A stretch of 64,000 nucleotides of DNA. Source: Biomphalaria glabrata (lineage: Eukaryota > Mollusca > Gastropoda > Planorbidae). The stretch spans positions 19,521,001-19,585,000 of the forward strand of contig NC_074721.1 of assembly GCF_947242115.1 (NCBI RefSeq), given 5' to 3'. This document shows, piece by piece, positions 44,257 to 56,679 of this stretch (the first letter of the stretch is position 1; every line of letters begins with the position of its first letter). Below the pieces are notes generated by a model that was given only the letters and a program-made list of their open reading frames with translations, did no database searches and was not told where the DNA came from. The position numbers were made by a program, and so were the translations under genes.

Positions 44257-47200
44257 ATGACTCATCAATGGCATTTAGTAGTTGGCATCTTAGGGACGCT
44301 ATTCACAGTTGCAGTCAGCCACACAGGTAATTGTATCTTCATTACCCCAGTAACTTAAAGCGGAACTGCAGTTCAATTTAAATATGTTATATTCTGATGT
44401 ATATTTTCTCTGACACTTTAAAATCGACTTAAAATAATGAGAAAAGAAAAAGTCAGTTCTACTATGTGGTACGTGTTCTCCAGACATTGAATGGAGAACA
44501 AAGTCTTTGACGTCTAGTCCACAAAAAGGGTTTCAGGTTATTTTTTATCGGTACGCGACGTTTTCGATGGTCGTTTTGGGCGATGACCGTTTATGTTTTA
44601 GACAACGCAAAACATTTAGCAAAAAGGAAAATGAATATTTAAAAAAGAACAATGAAAATATTACTATATGAAAAAGTAAAACAGATTTTATATATTTAAC
44701 GAATTAATAGAGCCAATTATAACAAGGCAGATTCGTACCAGAGAATGGAAGGAAAAGAAAAAGAATAAAGCACCTCTCCCAGTCTCATCGTTTTTACAAT
44801 ACAAAGCATTTTCATGTGGATAACAATAGAACTCCCAGCCTGCACGTCTAAGCAGCAAGCTGGTATCACATTACAGCTTAGGTTATTTTCCAACCTGGGC
44901 CCAGCCACACCTCCAATTCCTTATCATTTTAAATAACATTTTAGGAAGGGAGAGAAGCTGCCTTCAAAACGAAAAAAAAAGCAACAACACAACATTTTAA
45001 TTAAACTTATAGCATTTAATTTTAGAAATGTACTTCTTATTACTTACAAATGAAAACGATTCTCTTTGGAATCTGATGTTTAATGTTGTGTGTTATTATT
45101 TGTATTTTTGTTATATTTGGCTGTGAAATATTTTTTTAAAGACTTTTTTCTACGATGAGTGATTTGTTTGTAAATTCGATTAAAAGAAAAAAAATTAGCA
45201 GAACTACAAACTTCCTTTCATGTATAGAAAACAACAAAATCAACAAATAAGAGAAATTAAACAATCACAAAAAACACACGTAATATGAAAGTTCTCATCA
45301 GACAAACAATGTTTCAATGAAGTGACGATAGAATAATATTAAAAGACAGAGTTTTCAATCTATAATAAAATTGTTCATGAAAACCTATGTCCATAAAAAT
45401 GTAACAGAAATAGCCTTACATTTGCAAAATATGTCTGCGATGTTTAGACGTCAAAACGACCAACGCGCGAAAAAGGCGTCGCGTAAACGTCGTCTAGATC
45501 AATAGACGAACTATTTAAAAGTTTAATGTTAGTTTGCACCTATTTGTATAATATGGACACACATTGATCTAATTATACAAAAATATATCAAAGCGTGTAA
45601 TATCTGCAACTTTAGAAAAATGTATCTATTAGATAAATGATAAGCTAACAAATAAGTACATATTTACAAACCTAGAGAGGGAGAATAAGCTATAATAAGA
45701 AATGGCTCCAAATCTACATAGTTAACTCAGGTGTACAACTAAGGCGCTATCTATCTTATGTCTACTAATGTTTGTTATTTACGCAAACAGCTCACTTAAT
45801 AGCATTGTTAGCACAGGAACTAAACTTCGGCTATTTGCTGATTATTACATATTTAAAACAATAAAAACAACGTAAGATATACACAAATTATAAACAAAAT
45901 TAGAAAAATCCCTGAAAGGAAATCTCATTGAAACATGCCTTTTCACCCAGGAAAGAAAAGCCAATTAATAAGAATAAGAGTACCAAAGTAAAAGCTAAAA
46001 TTATTTTATGTATGGATTATCATGGTACCCTCATATTGAAGAAACTGTTAACAAAGTAAACAATGCATGTGTGTTTATTACAAGAAGTTGTTAAATGAAA
46101 CAAAGAATACATTGCTTTTTAATCGTGTGCACGTTAGCACATAAGGCTTAATGCTGAACACCCCCTGTCCAAGGAAATATGTGTAGTAGAAAAGACTCTA
46201 TAATAAAAACATTGAGATTTATACAAACGAGTATTTATATTACAGTAAAAAGTAAAGTTCCCCTTTCAGAAATGACGATCAATAGGGCAGCTGAGGTCAT
46301 CTGTTTTTGTGTGGCCCACGTTTAGCGAGGGTGTCATGTGGCCAGTACAACTACCAAACGACTTTACTTTTCACAACTTATGTCAGGTACTCAGAGGTGC
46401 CCAGAGATCTCGAAATTAAAATCCCTGTCTTCACCAGAATTCGAACCTGAGAATTCTAGTTTGGAAGCCAAGCGCTTTGCCGTTAGCTACCACGACTCCG
46501 AATATATATATATTAAACTATAGTAAAACCATATTAAACTATAGTAAAACCATATTAAACTATAGTAAAACCATATTAAACTATAGTAAAACCATATTAA
46601 ACTATAGTAAAACCATATTAAACTATAGTAAAACCATATTAAACTATAGTAAAACCATATTAAACTATAGTAAAACCATATTAAACTATAGTAAAACCAT
46701 ATTAAACTATAGTAAAACCATATTAAACTATAGTAAAACCATATTAAACTATAGTAAAACCATATTAAACTATAGTAAAACCATATTAAACTATAGTAAA
46801 ACCATATTAAACTATAGTAAAACCATATTAAACTATAGTAAAACCATATTAAACTATAGTAAAACCATATTAAACTATAGTAAAAAAAACATATTAAACT
46901 ATAGTAAAACCATTAGTAAACTATAGTAACACCATATTAAACTATAGTAAAACCATTATTAAACTATAGTAAAACCATATTAAACTATAGTAAAAAAACA
47001 ACATATTAAACTATAGTAAAACCATTAGTAAACTATAGTAACACCATATTAAACTATAGTAAAACCATTAGTAAACTATAGTAACACCATATTAAACATT
47101 AGTAAACTATAGTAAAACCATTTCTAAATTATAGTAAAACAATATTAAACTATAGTAAAACCATATTAAACTATACTACAACAATATTAAACTATAGTAA

Positions 47201-50029
47201 AAACCATTAGTAAAATTATTTCGGGATAGAAGACATTAAAGTAGCAGTAATACACATATAACACTTATCCTTTTGTATCAGTTAAGTTGTTTGATATCGA
47301 ATAACTGAATTAAATTCTACAATGTCGTTCGTATTATGTATCATGGTGGAGTTCTTCCCCTTAAATAAGCTTTGTTTTTTTAAGGTTCTTAATTTTGCTT
47401 GTGTTTTGTATTTGTAATTAATTAGCCATAATTAATTGACTACTTGGTCAATTTGTGAATTGATTCATGTTTTGTTAAGTACAATAACTAATTATTTAAA
47501 TTATCAACTTGATCCAAAAATGCGTTTAGGAGAATTAGCGTAAACAATTATCTAAAGGGGCATAACCCTACAAAGTTAGCCACATCTGAGACTACTTTAT
47601 GATTAACTAGCCTGACATTACCCGCGGCCTGCGGGTCTAAGTTTGTGTTTACTAATGTAGTGGATTGGATTTAGATGTATGTTAAACTTAGCTAACGATC
47701 ATTTCACGTTATTTCTCTTTCGCTACGAAAATAAAATTAGTTTTGCGAAAATGGGTTTACCCGAAGCCGATACATTCATATCTATTAAAAACGAAAAGAG
47801 CGATAGCTTTGTTAAATGAATGGGATTATAAAGTGAACAATTAAACGAAATAATTTTTAGTACGTGATTCATGAATGAATGTAGGCCTATCTCAACCCGG
47901 CTTCGCAGCTTTCGTAAACGAATGCAGTCTATTAGAAATGCTTTAGAAAACCAAATTTGAATGTTTATTTGATCAAAATATGAAATGAATGGACTATAAT
48001 TAATATGTTTATGTGTTAAAGTATAAAACTATCTGTAAGGAGAGAGGTTTTATCATCTTAGAGTTGAATTAGAGTTTTAGATCTAGGGATGGGATTATAA
48101 AGTAAACAATTAAACGAATTAATTTTTAGTAAGCGATTCATTACGGTTTTGTCTAATGAAAGAATGTTTGTCAGGAAATCTGCAGTCACAGATATAACGA
48201 ACTAATTAATGCAAAAAAATGCTTTTGAAACACAAAATTGAAGGTTAATTTTATTATATAATAAAATCAATGGATCTTCTTTTGTATTTCTATGTGTCAA
48301 AGTAAAAAAAACCATCTGCGCAAAGTGTATTTCTAAAAATTAGATCTAGGTCTAAATCCTTTCGATCTTTTCTATGTCAACATTGTAGACATGGCCTAGA
48401 TCCATAAAATAATATAGCTGTAATAGAATTGGACAACTTTTTTTTTTAGGGTCTTAAGTTTGTTTTAGGGCTACAATACATACACTAAGGTCTAAGTTGG
48501 TACCTAAGAAACATTCCTGCCAAGTTTTATCAAGATTGGTCAAGCGGTTTTGATGTCTATAAGTAACATACATACATACACCTCACATTCTACTTTATAG
48601 TATAGATTGGCTTATTAGTATCAAACAAAATAATAAATAATTACAAGTAATTAATTCACTAATTGGTTAAGTCTCTTTTTATTGATTCATGTCTTGTCTA
48701 TGCCAATGAATAAATGTGCACAATTGTAACATTATCCGAAAGTTTGTGGGAGATACTTAACAGAATAAATGTAGCTTTTGTAATAAGATACTCAAAGAAA
48801 TACATAAAGCCAATTGTGTTATATCCCCTTGGTTACGACCAATTCATATCAGGGGAAAAAAAGATTCCCCATGGTTTAATCTTCTAATTAGCTTTCAATA
48901 CTAAATGAACACACAGATACACCTAGGACAAAATTAATTGTATAATTCAGATACGTCTGTATTTTACCAAACAGGATAACATTACATAATTTACGAATTG
49001 TGTATATCTATTAAGTTCATAACCAGACAGAGTTTGCATTTTTCTACATATATCTTTTTAAAAAAATTAGTTTCTCTTTCGTGGCTACGATTAGATTAAT
49101 TTACTGTAAAGATTTTAAAATCAATTGAACCATTAATTAATTTGATTGCTCCTAATCGTCTAAAATTAATTAAGCTATTGATTTGGGTCTACTCTATTAC
49201 ATAGACAACGTTTACCTATTTAGATAATTAGGTTAGATACATTTAGACTTGACGTTTAACATTGATATAAGGTAACACTACTTTTTCAAACTGTATTTTA
49301 GGTAGCTGTAGTTATTCTAAATATGGCTGCTGTCCTGATGGCATAACACCTGCTGAAGGCTATGGCAATAAAGGATGTTATGCACCTCCAAATGATTATC
49401 CCACTAAGCCTCTTACGAACGTTGGTGGCTGTAAAAACACAAGATATGGATGCTGTCCAGATGGTCGCACACCAGCATCAGGCTATGGAAATAAGGGATG
49501 CTATCCTTATCCTAAACCTCCAATAGATGTCTATTCCCCCAAACCTCCTACAGATATTTATACTTCTAAACCAGATAATTATCCTATTAAGCCTCCTTCA
49601 TATGATTATCTTAAACCTCAGCCCAATCCATATGATCATCCCACTAAACCTCCAACAAACAATTATCCTCCTAATCCGCCTACGTACGGCTGTAAAAACA
49701 CAAGATATGGATGTTGTCCAGATGGTCATACACCAGCATCAGGCTATGGAAATAAGGGATGCTATCCTTATCCTAAACCTCCTATAGATGTTTATTCCCC
49801 TAAACCTCCTACAGATATTTATACTTCTAAACCAGATAATTATCCTCCTAAGCCTCCTTCAGATAGTTATCCCAAACCTCAGCCCAATCCATATGATTAT
49901 CCCACTAAACCTCCAACAAACGATTATCCCCCCAATCCTCCTACGTACGGCTGTAAAAACACAAGATATGGATGTTGTCCAGATGGTCATACACCAGCAT
50001 CAGGCTATGGGAATAGAGGATGTTATTAA
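44257..50029 (+). CDS. Gene B: secreted protein with four GCCPDG modules and Pro-rich linkers (two coding exons)
   Basis: Coding exon 1 is 44257-44326: ATG and a 23-residue signal peptide (VVGILGTLFTVAVS core), with donor CACACAG|gtaatt in phase 1. A tttttcag acceptor lies 10 nt before the ATG. Exon 2 is 49302-50029, after ctgtattttag. The spliced product is 265 residues. Modules of spacing C-x6-CC-x14-C start at C26, C67, C154 and C241; all have (K/R)YGCCPDG and a GYGN(K/R)GCY ending. Modules 2-3 and 3-4 are separated by linkers of about 60 residues rich in P, Y, K, D and N. The family is that of gene A; the linkers are new. Extracellular location is strongly indicated. A role in matrix, mucus or shell is only inference. 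The 5-kb intron holds a SINE, a minisatellite and a 1-kb repeat. Confidence 0.85.
46263..46500 (-). mobile_element. tRNA-derived SINE (family 1), in gene B's intron
   Basis: The minus strand starts ggagtcgtggtagctaacgg (A box), then caggttcgaattctggtgaa (B box), gacagggattttaatttcga, and tgtcatgtggccagtacaac complement order. Opposite in orientation to the host gene. Confidence 0.8.
46509..47215. repeat. 21-bp minisatellite, about 33 copies, in gene B's intron
   Basis: The unit accatattaaactatagtaa plus one A is nearly perfect from 46509 to 46880, then degenerates with inserted As and attag variants. It starts right at the 5' head of the SINE. The open frame (7-residue period) is a repeat artefact. 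Confidence 0.95.
47612..48606 (+). repeat. CCCGCGGCCTGCGGG interspersed repeat, longest copy
   Basis: It begins cctgacattacccgcggcct and ends acctcacattctactttata then gtatagat. Near the end, caagattggtcaagcggttt and acatacatacatacacc form a motif common at the ends of noncoding animal repeats. No protein frame. About 1 kb, noncoding. Confidence 0.65.
49430..49951 (+). repeat. 261-bp in-frame duplication within gene B
   Basis: 49430-49690 and 49691-49951 are two units (87 codons each: one cysteine module plus one linker), about 90% or more alike by eye. A partial third unit (module only) closes the gene. Confidence 0.9.
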
Positions 50030-50140
50030 AGTGAACTTGTATTTAGTCCGTTTAAATAGGATCGATGAGCTTGTGGCACCCGACCGGAAATGTAGAGCTA
50101 ATATTTTTCTTTTTTTCCTTCAAAAACTTAACATTGGAAA

Positions 50141-50146
50141 AATAAA
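50141..50146 (+). promoter_or_regulatory. Polyadenylation signal of gene B
   Basis: AATAAA 112 nt past the stop codon. Confidence 0.65.
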
Positions 50147-50338
50147 ATATGTTTAAAATGCCAAACAAAAATGTTATTTGTTTTTATCTCTGTCATTTAT
50201 GAGTCATTGTATTACTTAGTATTCCGTTGAAGAACTGATTTTGGTTAACGTAGGGTTGGTTTTGTTGTTCTGTTGGATATTGTTTGTGGCGATTATTTGG
50301 TGCTAGTTTTAAGACTATGTGATCCTGACGATGTCCTA

Positions 50339-50485
50339 GTCTGTTATACATCTAATGGGAGTACGGTACTGGTGAGCTACTTAGAAACGTGTTTTTATAG
50401 TGTGTTATACATCTAATGGGAGTACGGTCACAGTGGTATTGAGCTGGTGAGCTACTTAGAAACGTGTTTTTATACTGTGTTATGA
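50339..50485. repeat. ~75-bp imperfect tandem duplication
   Basis: tgttatacatctaatgggag, tacggt, then gagctacttagaaacgtgtt appear twice. The second copy has an extra cacagtggtattgagct. Confidence 0.9.
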
Positions 50486-50624
50486 CGGTTAGAATTTAGT
50501 TATTTGTTTCGGGAATAAGGGGAAAGTTTTACTTAGTGACAAGAGACGTGACAGATAGTTAAAAACAAGAACTCTCTAGGCGACGCTTTAGAATCAAGAC
50601 GCTTTCTAAATAATCTACTATATG

Positions 50625-51270
50625 TAATAGCAGGACCGGACTTAACCATTGTGGGACCCTATGCGAAACGGATTTCGCGGGGCCAAGTTTGGATAGGGAA
50701 GCAGATAATAAGTGAAATTTAAGAGTTTGTATTAAAAAATAAATTTGTCTTTGCATTTTATTTATTCTTTACTACGTACAGAATTACTTTACGAGCCTTG
50801 CGTGTAGCAAAGTCATACAGTATATCTATTTCCTACATAGATCCCGCTCAATAGCAAGAACTACCAAATGTTTCAATCTATCTTTGAGAATTGTTTTCCA
50901 TATTTAATGACACCACAAAATGACAATTTTTTGGTACATATTTGCGTATATTTTAATGACTTTTTCGTATATTTTGCGTATATTTTTAATGACACCACAA
51001 AATGACATTTTTTGGTACATATTTCCGTATATTTTAATGACTTTTTCGTATATTTTGCGTATATTTTTAATGACACCACAAAATGACAATTTTTTCGGTA
51101 CATATTTCCGTATATTTTAATGACTTTTTCGTATATTTTTCGATTTCGGGAGAATTCCAGGAGTTACTGGTAAATCGACAGGAGGGCGCGGAAAATCTGT
51201 TGTAAGTTATAAAATGGTTTAATTAAAAATGTATACACCTTGAATTAGAGCCGGTCCTATGAAAGTGCGG
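50625..51270 (-). mobile_element. hAT transposon remnant
   Basis: CAGGACCGGACTTAACCATT at the left and a gagccggtcctatg string at the right suggest inverted ends. The interior shares tctttgcattttatttattc and the hATC tail with the sister at 51690. Positions 50907-51130 are a 82-bp tandem expansion (2.7 units). Confidence 0.65.
50907..51130. repeat. 82-bp tandem repeat inside the hAT remnant
   Basis: atgacaccacaaaatgacaa begins units at 50907, 50989 and 51070. The sister copies have the block once. Confidence 0.9.
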
Positions 51271-51329
51271 ATCCTTTGAAAGTGGGGTCCACTGCGTCGC
51301 ATAGGTTCCAGTGACCTAAGACCGGCCAT

Positions 51330-51685
51330 GCAAAATAGCTGCGTATCCCTCAACAGTTTAAACAAGAAGAAGTAAGGGAAAGATCACTCTCTCATTTCTG
51401 CGGATAATCCACGAGAAAAAAGAGAAGGGGGAGAATACGTAATCACAAAATAGCAGGACCGGACCGTTGTAACCAAGAAATATCACTCTTTTTTTTTTAT
51501 GTCTACCTCACGTTAAAAAAAAAGGGGGGGGGGTAATCTACTCTGTAGTAACTATCGAGGCGACAGAGCACGCTCAAGAGTTTGGACACCATGGAAAGAT
51601 CACTCTTTTATTTTTGCAATTCGGACGGAGGGAGTTAACCTAGGTAATTTAAGAGGCGAAAAAAAAAGAGGGGCGATGAGCAAGT
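51330..51685. repeat. Repeat block preceding the hAT remnants
   Basis: Two variants of the gctcaagagtttggacacca / aaagatcactcttttatttt block, the same that precedes the hAT pieces at 8.97 and 40.46 kb. Confidence 0.5.
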
Positions 51686-51689
51686 AGTA

Positions 51690-52345
51690 TTCATCCGTCT
51701 CTAAATAGCAGAACCGGACTTAACCATTGTAGAGCCCTATGCGAAACGGATCTCGGGGGGCCAAGTTTGGGTACGGATATGGAGAATAAGTGAAAATTGA
51801 GAGTTTGAATTAGAAAATAAATTCGTCTTTGCATTATATTCATCCTTTACTACGTACAGAATTACTTTAAGAGCCTTGCATGTACCCAAGTCATACAGTA
51901 CATCTATTTCCTACATAGATCACGCTCAATTGCAAAAATTGCCAAGTGTTTCAATCTATCTACGAGAATTGTTGATCTCAAGTAATTCTTCATTAGTTTG
52001 AGGCGCGAGGCGCTTCTTTCACTAGATTCCACTATTGCGGGTATTGCATAATGCCGTTTTTGTTTTTTTTTGTTCTTTTTATAACGCGCGTAAGAGTGGC
52101 GTTTTCCATATTGAATGAAACCCCAAAATGACAATTTTCGTCTATTATATTTCTGGAGATTTGTATGAGTTTTCAAAAGATTTTAATAATTTCCGGATAT
52201 TTCCAAGTCTTTTTCGTATATTTTGCAATTTCAGGAGATTTCCTGGACCTCCTGTTAAATCGACAGGAGGCCGCGGGAAATCCGTTATAAGTTATAAAAT
52301 GGTTTAATTTAATAATTTATACACCTAAAATTAGCGCGGGTACTA
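51690..52345 (-). mobile_element. hAT transposon remnant with hATC motif
   Basis: The minus strand 51904-52176 encodes AIVESSERSASRLKLMKNYL, then RSTILVDRLKHLAIFAIERD. It is the best preserved hATC domain among the four copies. It has a cagaaccggacttaaccatt end at the left. Confidence 0.75.
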
Positions 52346-52369
52346 TATATTTTAAATTTGACAAGTGAA

Positions 52370-53580
52370 AAAGCTTAATAAATGCATATATTTAATTTTA
52401 AAACAAGGTTACATTCGTCAGTCCGTCCCGTTTAGATTTCGTAAACTAGAAGAGATAGTGAAAATCCGACATCATAATATTTTAGACCATTCAAAGTCCT
52501 AATGCAACGGCTACTTTTTCTTTTCTGAAAGTTAAAAATCTAATTTTTTAAATCAGTTTTTTCATACAAATACACCACTTTTACAACTATTTACTATTAA
52601 TAGTAACAAACACGGAAGGCTTTTTAGTAGAAGAACGAACCATTTGCCATATTTTAACACATTTATGCGAATGGTTTTGATTTTGTCAAACATTTTTTTT
52701 TAAATTTGTATAGCTAAATTATCTAAGCACTGTCATACTACTACTTTTACACAAAAAAAAAGGTTTACTTTTTTAAAAAGAAAAAATCTATTTAGCATGC
52801 ATATAAGTTGGACATAATTTAAAACAACAATTAATTAGTAGTTTTTCGTATTACCGCGTGAACTGCAATGTTACGAGTCACACAACTAAAGGACTTTTGT
52901 TTTACGGAAATGTTTTTTTTTTATTTTGAGGATTATTATTTATAGCTTTTATATAGCGCTACTTTTATGCTTTTAGAATGTTCAGAGCGTTTTTGGTCCA
53001 ATCTCATTTGTGGAACAGTGGGGGAGGGGAGGGGGTATCTAGGAGTTGGTTTCCGAGCTGCCTTTAGGCGCTCAGCCCGAGTCGGGTGTCGGGTGTCGAA
53101 CCTCGAGCCCCTTTCTAGGTAGCCAAGAAGGGCCAAGTTCAAGCGCATTTAGCCTCTCGACCACGCCTCCCACAATTTTAATAAGACACTGACCCTTACA
53201 AAACAATGAGATCAATTAGATATTATTATAAGACATCTTCAGGTTCACAGTTAACTTCACATTCACTTTCACCTATCTTTTGGTCTGCTGGGGCACCACA
53301 TAAGATATGTCATAATTCTTTTTCCGTTCTTCTCTGTTATTTGTCCATGATAGAATTTCATTCCGATGTTCTTTCTGAAAATATTGAAACCTGCCTTTTT
53401 ATCTGCCTGGGTTGACCACTTGGGGGGACGATTTTGAGTTTGTGTTTCCACACAAACTGTCTTTTTAACCTTGTTATGGACTGTGTTTGGGATCTGAGTA
53501 TGTTCACGTGTAAGTATGCTCAATAGCCTGTCGGGAACATTCAAATAAAGAATGTCTTCAAACCTTTGGATTAGATCGTC
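52370..53580 (+). repeat. Composite interspersed repeat B, copy 2, split by a SINE
   Basis: gtcagtccgtcccgtttaga, tcggacatc-type body and cataatttaaaacaacaatt, then the family-3 SINE at 52930-53180, then ttttaataagacactgaccc and the ttttggtctgctggggcacc tail. The order matches 27590 and 54706. Confidence 0.7.
52930..53180 (-). mobile_element. tRNA-derived SINE (family 3), minus strand
   Basis: On the minus strand, gggaggcgtggtcgagaggc is the A-box head and gctcgaggttcgacacccga the B box, with a long arm between (Leu/Ser-like). The tail gcgctatataaaagctataa equals that of the copy at 8441. Confidence 0.75.
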
Positions 53581-53584
53581 GCAT

Positions 53585-54035
53585 TAAGTAGTGGATATAT
53601 TAAACAGTATTTAGAAGCGAGTTAATTATTATTAAAATTATCGGATAGGATAAACTGGCTTTTAGCAAATCTATTTTAATTATATACAATTTTCATCTTT
53701 CTGCGGACCCCTGGGAGTCTACATACCACAGTTTGAGAACCAAAGTCCAAGACGATAATACAGGAAGAAGTTACAACTGTAGCTAAATATGACCCGACTG
53801 TTACAAAATTTCTACCACGCATATGATAACTCACTCTGTATCTTTTGTGGATGTTATTTACATTTTTCTCTATCGACTTCCACTCATCCAATGGTCATCA
53901 AATTTTTATCGATAAAAAACACATTGATCCATACTCTTGTAACCATAGCGTGGTGACATAGAAGCATGATGTATATCGCTAAGCAAAAAACAGATTGGCA
54001 ACAACATTTCCAATCTCAGAGATTTATTGTTGTTA
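53585..54035. other. No recognisable gene
   Basis: AT-rich flank of the complete hAT element. A short minus-strand frame here has no support. Confidence 0.5.
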
Positions 54036-54705
54036 GTCTAGATCAGGGGTGGGCAAATTATGGCCCGCGGGCCACATGCGGCCCGCCGAAGTGTTTTATG
54101 CGGCCCGCCGACGCTTAAAGAAATCAGGTGTTCCCACACATTACACATATAAAAATGCAAATATATTTATATAAATAATTGTAAATATCTATAGATCTAG
54201 AAATAATTGAAACTTCTGATTCTTATCACTTATCATGAAAAGGCTAAATAAACATTGTCTTTAAACGTCATTCTAAAAAGTTTAAAGTAAACGAAGATTA
54301 TTTAAATGGCAATATTTCGAAACATTCAGTCAAAGACAAAACACAAGCCAGTATTTATTCAATTCTATCAAAAAAACTGTTTGAAAATGTGGGTCGGCTT
54401 GTACAAGATGGCAAGTGTAACAACTAATGGAGCTCGTGCTTTGACTAAGAAAAACAGGCTTTTTAATAAAATAAAGCATTGAATATCAAATATATTGTTG
54501 GAGTTGATTTCTCAATGATCTTATTATTGGCATAGGGCCAGCCTTAGGCATAGACAAAGTGCTTAGGGTCACCATTTGGTGAGGGCCTTGCACTGACTTC
54601 CTTCTTATTATTTTAGAGAAGAAATAGCGAAACTTGTCCTCAATGTTATTGTTGAAGTACAATAGGATTTTAATAAAATTAAAATTTTTAATTTTGTCGC
54701 TTTTT

Positions 54706-55612
54706 TAGCGGCCCCCGAAAGGTGAAAAGACGTTATTAGTTTTGTGTGAAATGTCTGTCCGTCTGTCCGTCTGTCCGTCCGTCCCGTTTAGATCTCGTAA
54801 ACTAGAAAAGATATGGAAAATCGGACATCACAAGATTTTAGACCATTCAAAGTTCTGATGCAACGACTACTTTTTTTTTCTGATAGCGAAAAATCTAATT
54901 TTTAAAATCAGTTATGCAAGTATTTTTTTAAAGAGAAAAAGCTAATTAGTATGCATTATAAGTTAGACCTAATTTAAAACGAATAGTAATCTTATAAACT
55001 TCCATTATCCTGACCTTTTTTTATTTGTTGCGGAATTATTTTTTTTTAGGATTTGAATAAGAGATTGAGCCTTTTCAAAAAATTAGATAAATATAAGACA
55101 TCTGTTAGGCCAGGTGGCTGAGCGGTAAAGCGCTTGACTTCCGAACCTAAGGTCCCGGGTTCGAATCCTGGTGAAGACTGGGATTTTTAACTTTTGGAAT
55201 CTTTGGGCGCCTCTGAGTCCACTCAGCTCTAATGGGTACCTGACATTAGTTGGGGAAAAGTAAAGGCGGTTGGTAGTTGTGCTGGCTACATGACACCCTC
55301 GTTAACCGTAGGCTACAAAAACAGATGAAATTTACATCATCTGCCCTAAAGACCACAAGGTCTGAAAGGGGAACTAGTTAGGCCAGGTTCACATCTAACT
55401 TTACATTCACTTTCACCTATCCTTTGATGAGGTGGACCGTTGGGGCACTACACAAGATCTGTTAACCTTCTTTCTCCATTCTTATCTCTCATTTGTCTTT
55501 GATATAATTTCATTCGAATGTTCTTTCTGAAAATATTGAAGCCTGCCTGGGTGGACCACTTCGTGGGCCGATTTTGAGTTTGTGTTTCTACACAAACTGT
55601 CTTTTGTAACCT
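54706..55612 (+). repeat. Composite interspersed repeat B, copy 3, inside the hAT
   Basis: It starts ttagcggcccccgaaaggtg, has a gtctgtccgtctgtccgtc run at 54757-54785, then the shared body and the ggtggaccgttggggcacta tail ending at aaccttg. The 5' head is best seen in this copy. Confidence 0.7.
55116..55376 (+). mobile_element. tRNA-derived SINE (family 1), full copy with target duplications
   Basis: A 261-bp element with A box tggctgagcggtaaagcgc and B box ccgggttcgaatcctgg. Body gactgggatttttaactttt, tgggcgcctctgagtccact, and end ccacaaggtctgaaagggga. The 12-bp direct repeats gttaggccaggt flank it exactly (55104-55115, 55377-55388), the mark of LINE-driven insertion. It is the youngest layer of a three-deep nest. 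Confidence 0.9.
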
Positions 55613-56679
55613 TGTTTTTATTTTGTTTGAGGCCACTAAATTCACTTTGCCAAGGGCCTCCAATTATCTGCCGGCCATGACTGGCAGTTACGAGAAGTAC
55701 TTGAAGATTTGGAAACAAAACATTCCGATGTTCGGTAACACAATAGTATCCGCTGGCCTAGAAGAATATGGAATCTCTAGGAAGAAATAGTTAGGCTCAT
55801 TGAAGGACATTAACTGTGACTTTGTTACTAATATTCTAATGAAGAGTTGAAGACAGACTTCATTTTTATCATTGGACACATTGCAATGTTTTGTTTGCAA
55901 ATGAAATGTATCTGCATCTTAAATCTTTTCAAACAAAGTTATTCAACTTCTTGAAGCAGCGAGTGAAATAGGGTCTTATCATTTTCCTTAGCTGAAAGGT
56001 AAAACTATTTCTAGTGAAATGGATGAAATTACAAGACTTATTTAGATTCCTTGATTGTGGAATTTGAAAGCAAATCTTAAGACGTCAAGATCTTGGAACT
56101 AGTTTTCAATACCATCAGCTCACAATTTAATGCAGAAGCTGATTCAGCTCCAGAAGTAATACCTCCAAGCAAATTATGACCTGAAAGAGTAATTCCAGTG
56201 AGTTCTTCCACAGAAGTTTCATGACTGCCAGAAGCTGTATTCCCATACTTAAGAAAACTTTGCTGCAAAGCTGTCACATTATTCGAAACCTAATTCATCT
56301 GTGAACACGCTTTATTTCGTTTGTTTGAAAATTAGAACAGGTCGATGCTCACTGACTGTAATTTGACAGCAGTCGCAAGAACAAAACAACTAGTAAGCTA
56401 GCTCTACAGTTACAGAACATTATGCACGTATGTAAACAGTTAAATACTTCACATTAAGTACAACTATACATTTGTGGTGAAATGTTGTGATGTAAAAAGA
56501 TTAGAACAGAATTAAAAAAAAAATTATTCGTAAAATTAGTTCAAGAAATTGCTAACTGTTGTTGTAATTCCTCAATTGGGAGTAAAAAAAAAATAAATTT
56601 ATGCGGCCCGCCAATCCCCAAATTTTTTTAATGCGGCCCTCGCTAGAAAAAGGTTGCCCACCCCTGGTCTAGATCTATT

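Larger units (their letters stand above)
54044..56666 (+). mobile_element. hAT transposon, both ends and target duplications intact, 2.6 kb
   Basis: Ends are CAGGGGTGGGCAAATTATGG and the inverted AGGTTGCCCACCCCTG. Perfect 8-bp duplications GTCTAGAT lie at 54036-54043 and 56667-56674. The subterminal gcggcccgcc motif is repeated at both ends. The transposase is badly decayed; the plus strand around 56130-56340 still shows the hATC region (YLRKLCCKAVTLF, then an FICEHALF-like block). It is interrupted by composite repeat B (54706-55612), which itself holds a SINE. Confidence 0.85.

Noticed and set aside
49527-50156. Plus-strand frames rich in Ile/Leu/Pro over gene B's second exon
   Set aside because: They are shifted relative to the frame that joins the signal peptide and keeps every cysteine module intact.
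55116-55190. Possible tRNA gene
   Set aside because: A and B boxes are present, but the arms do not close, and the element continues as a 261-bp SINE with target duplications.
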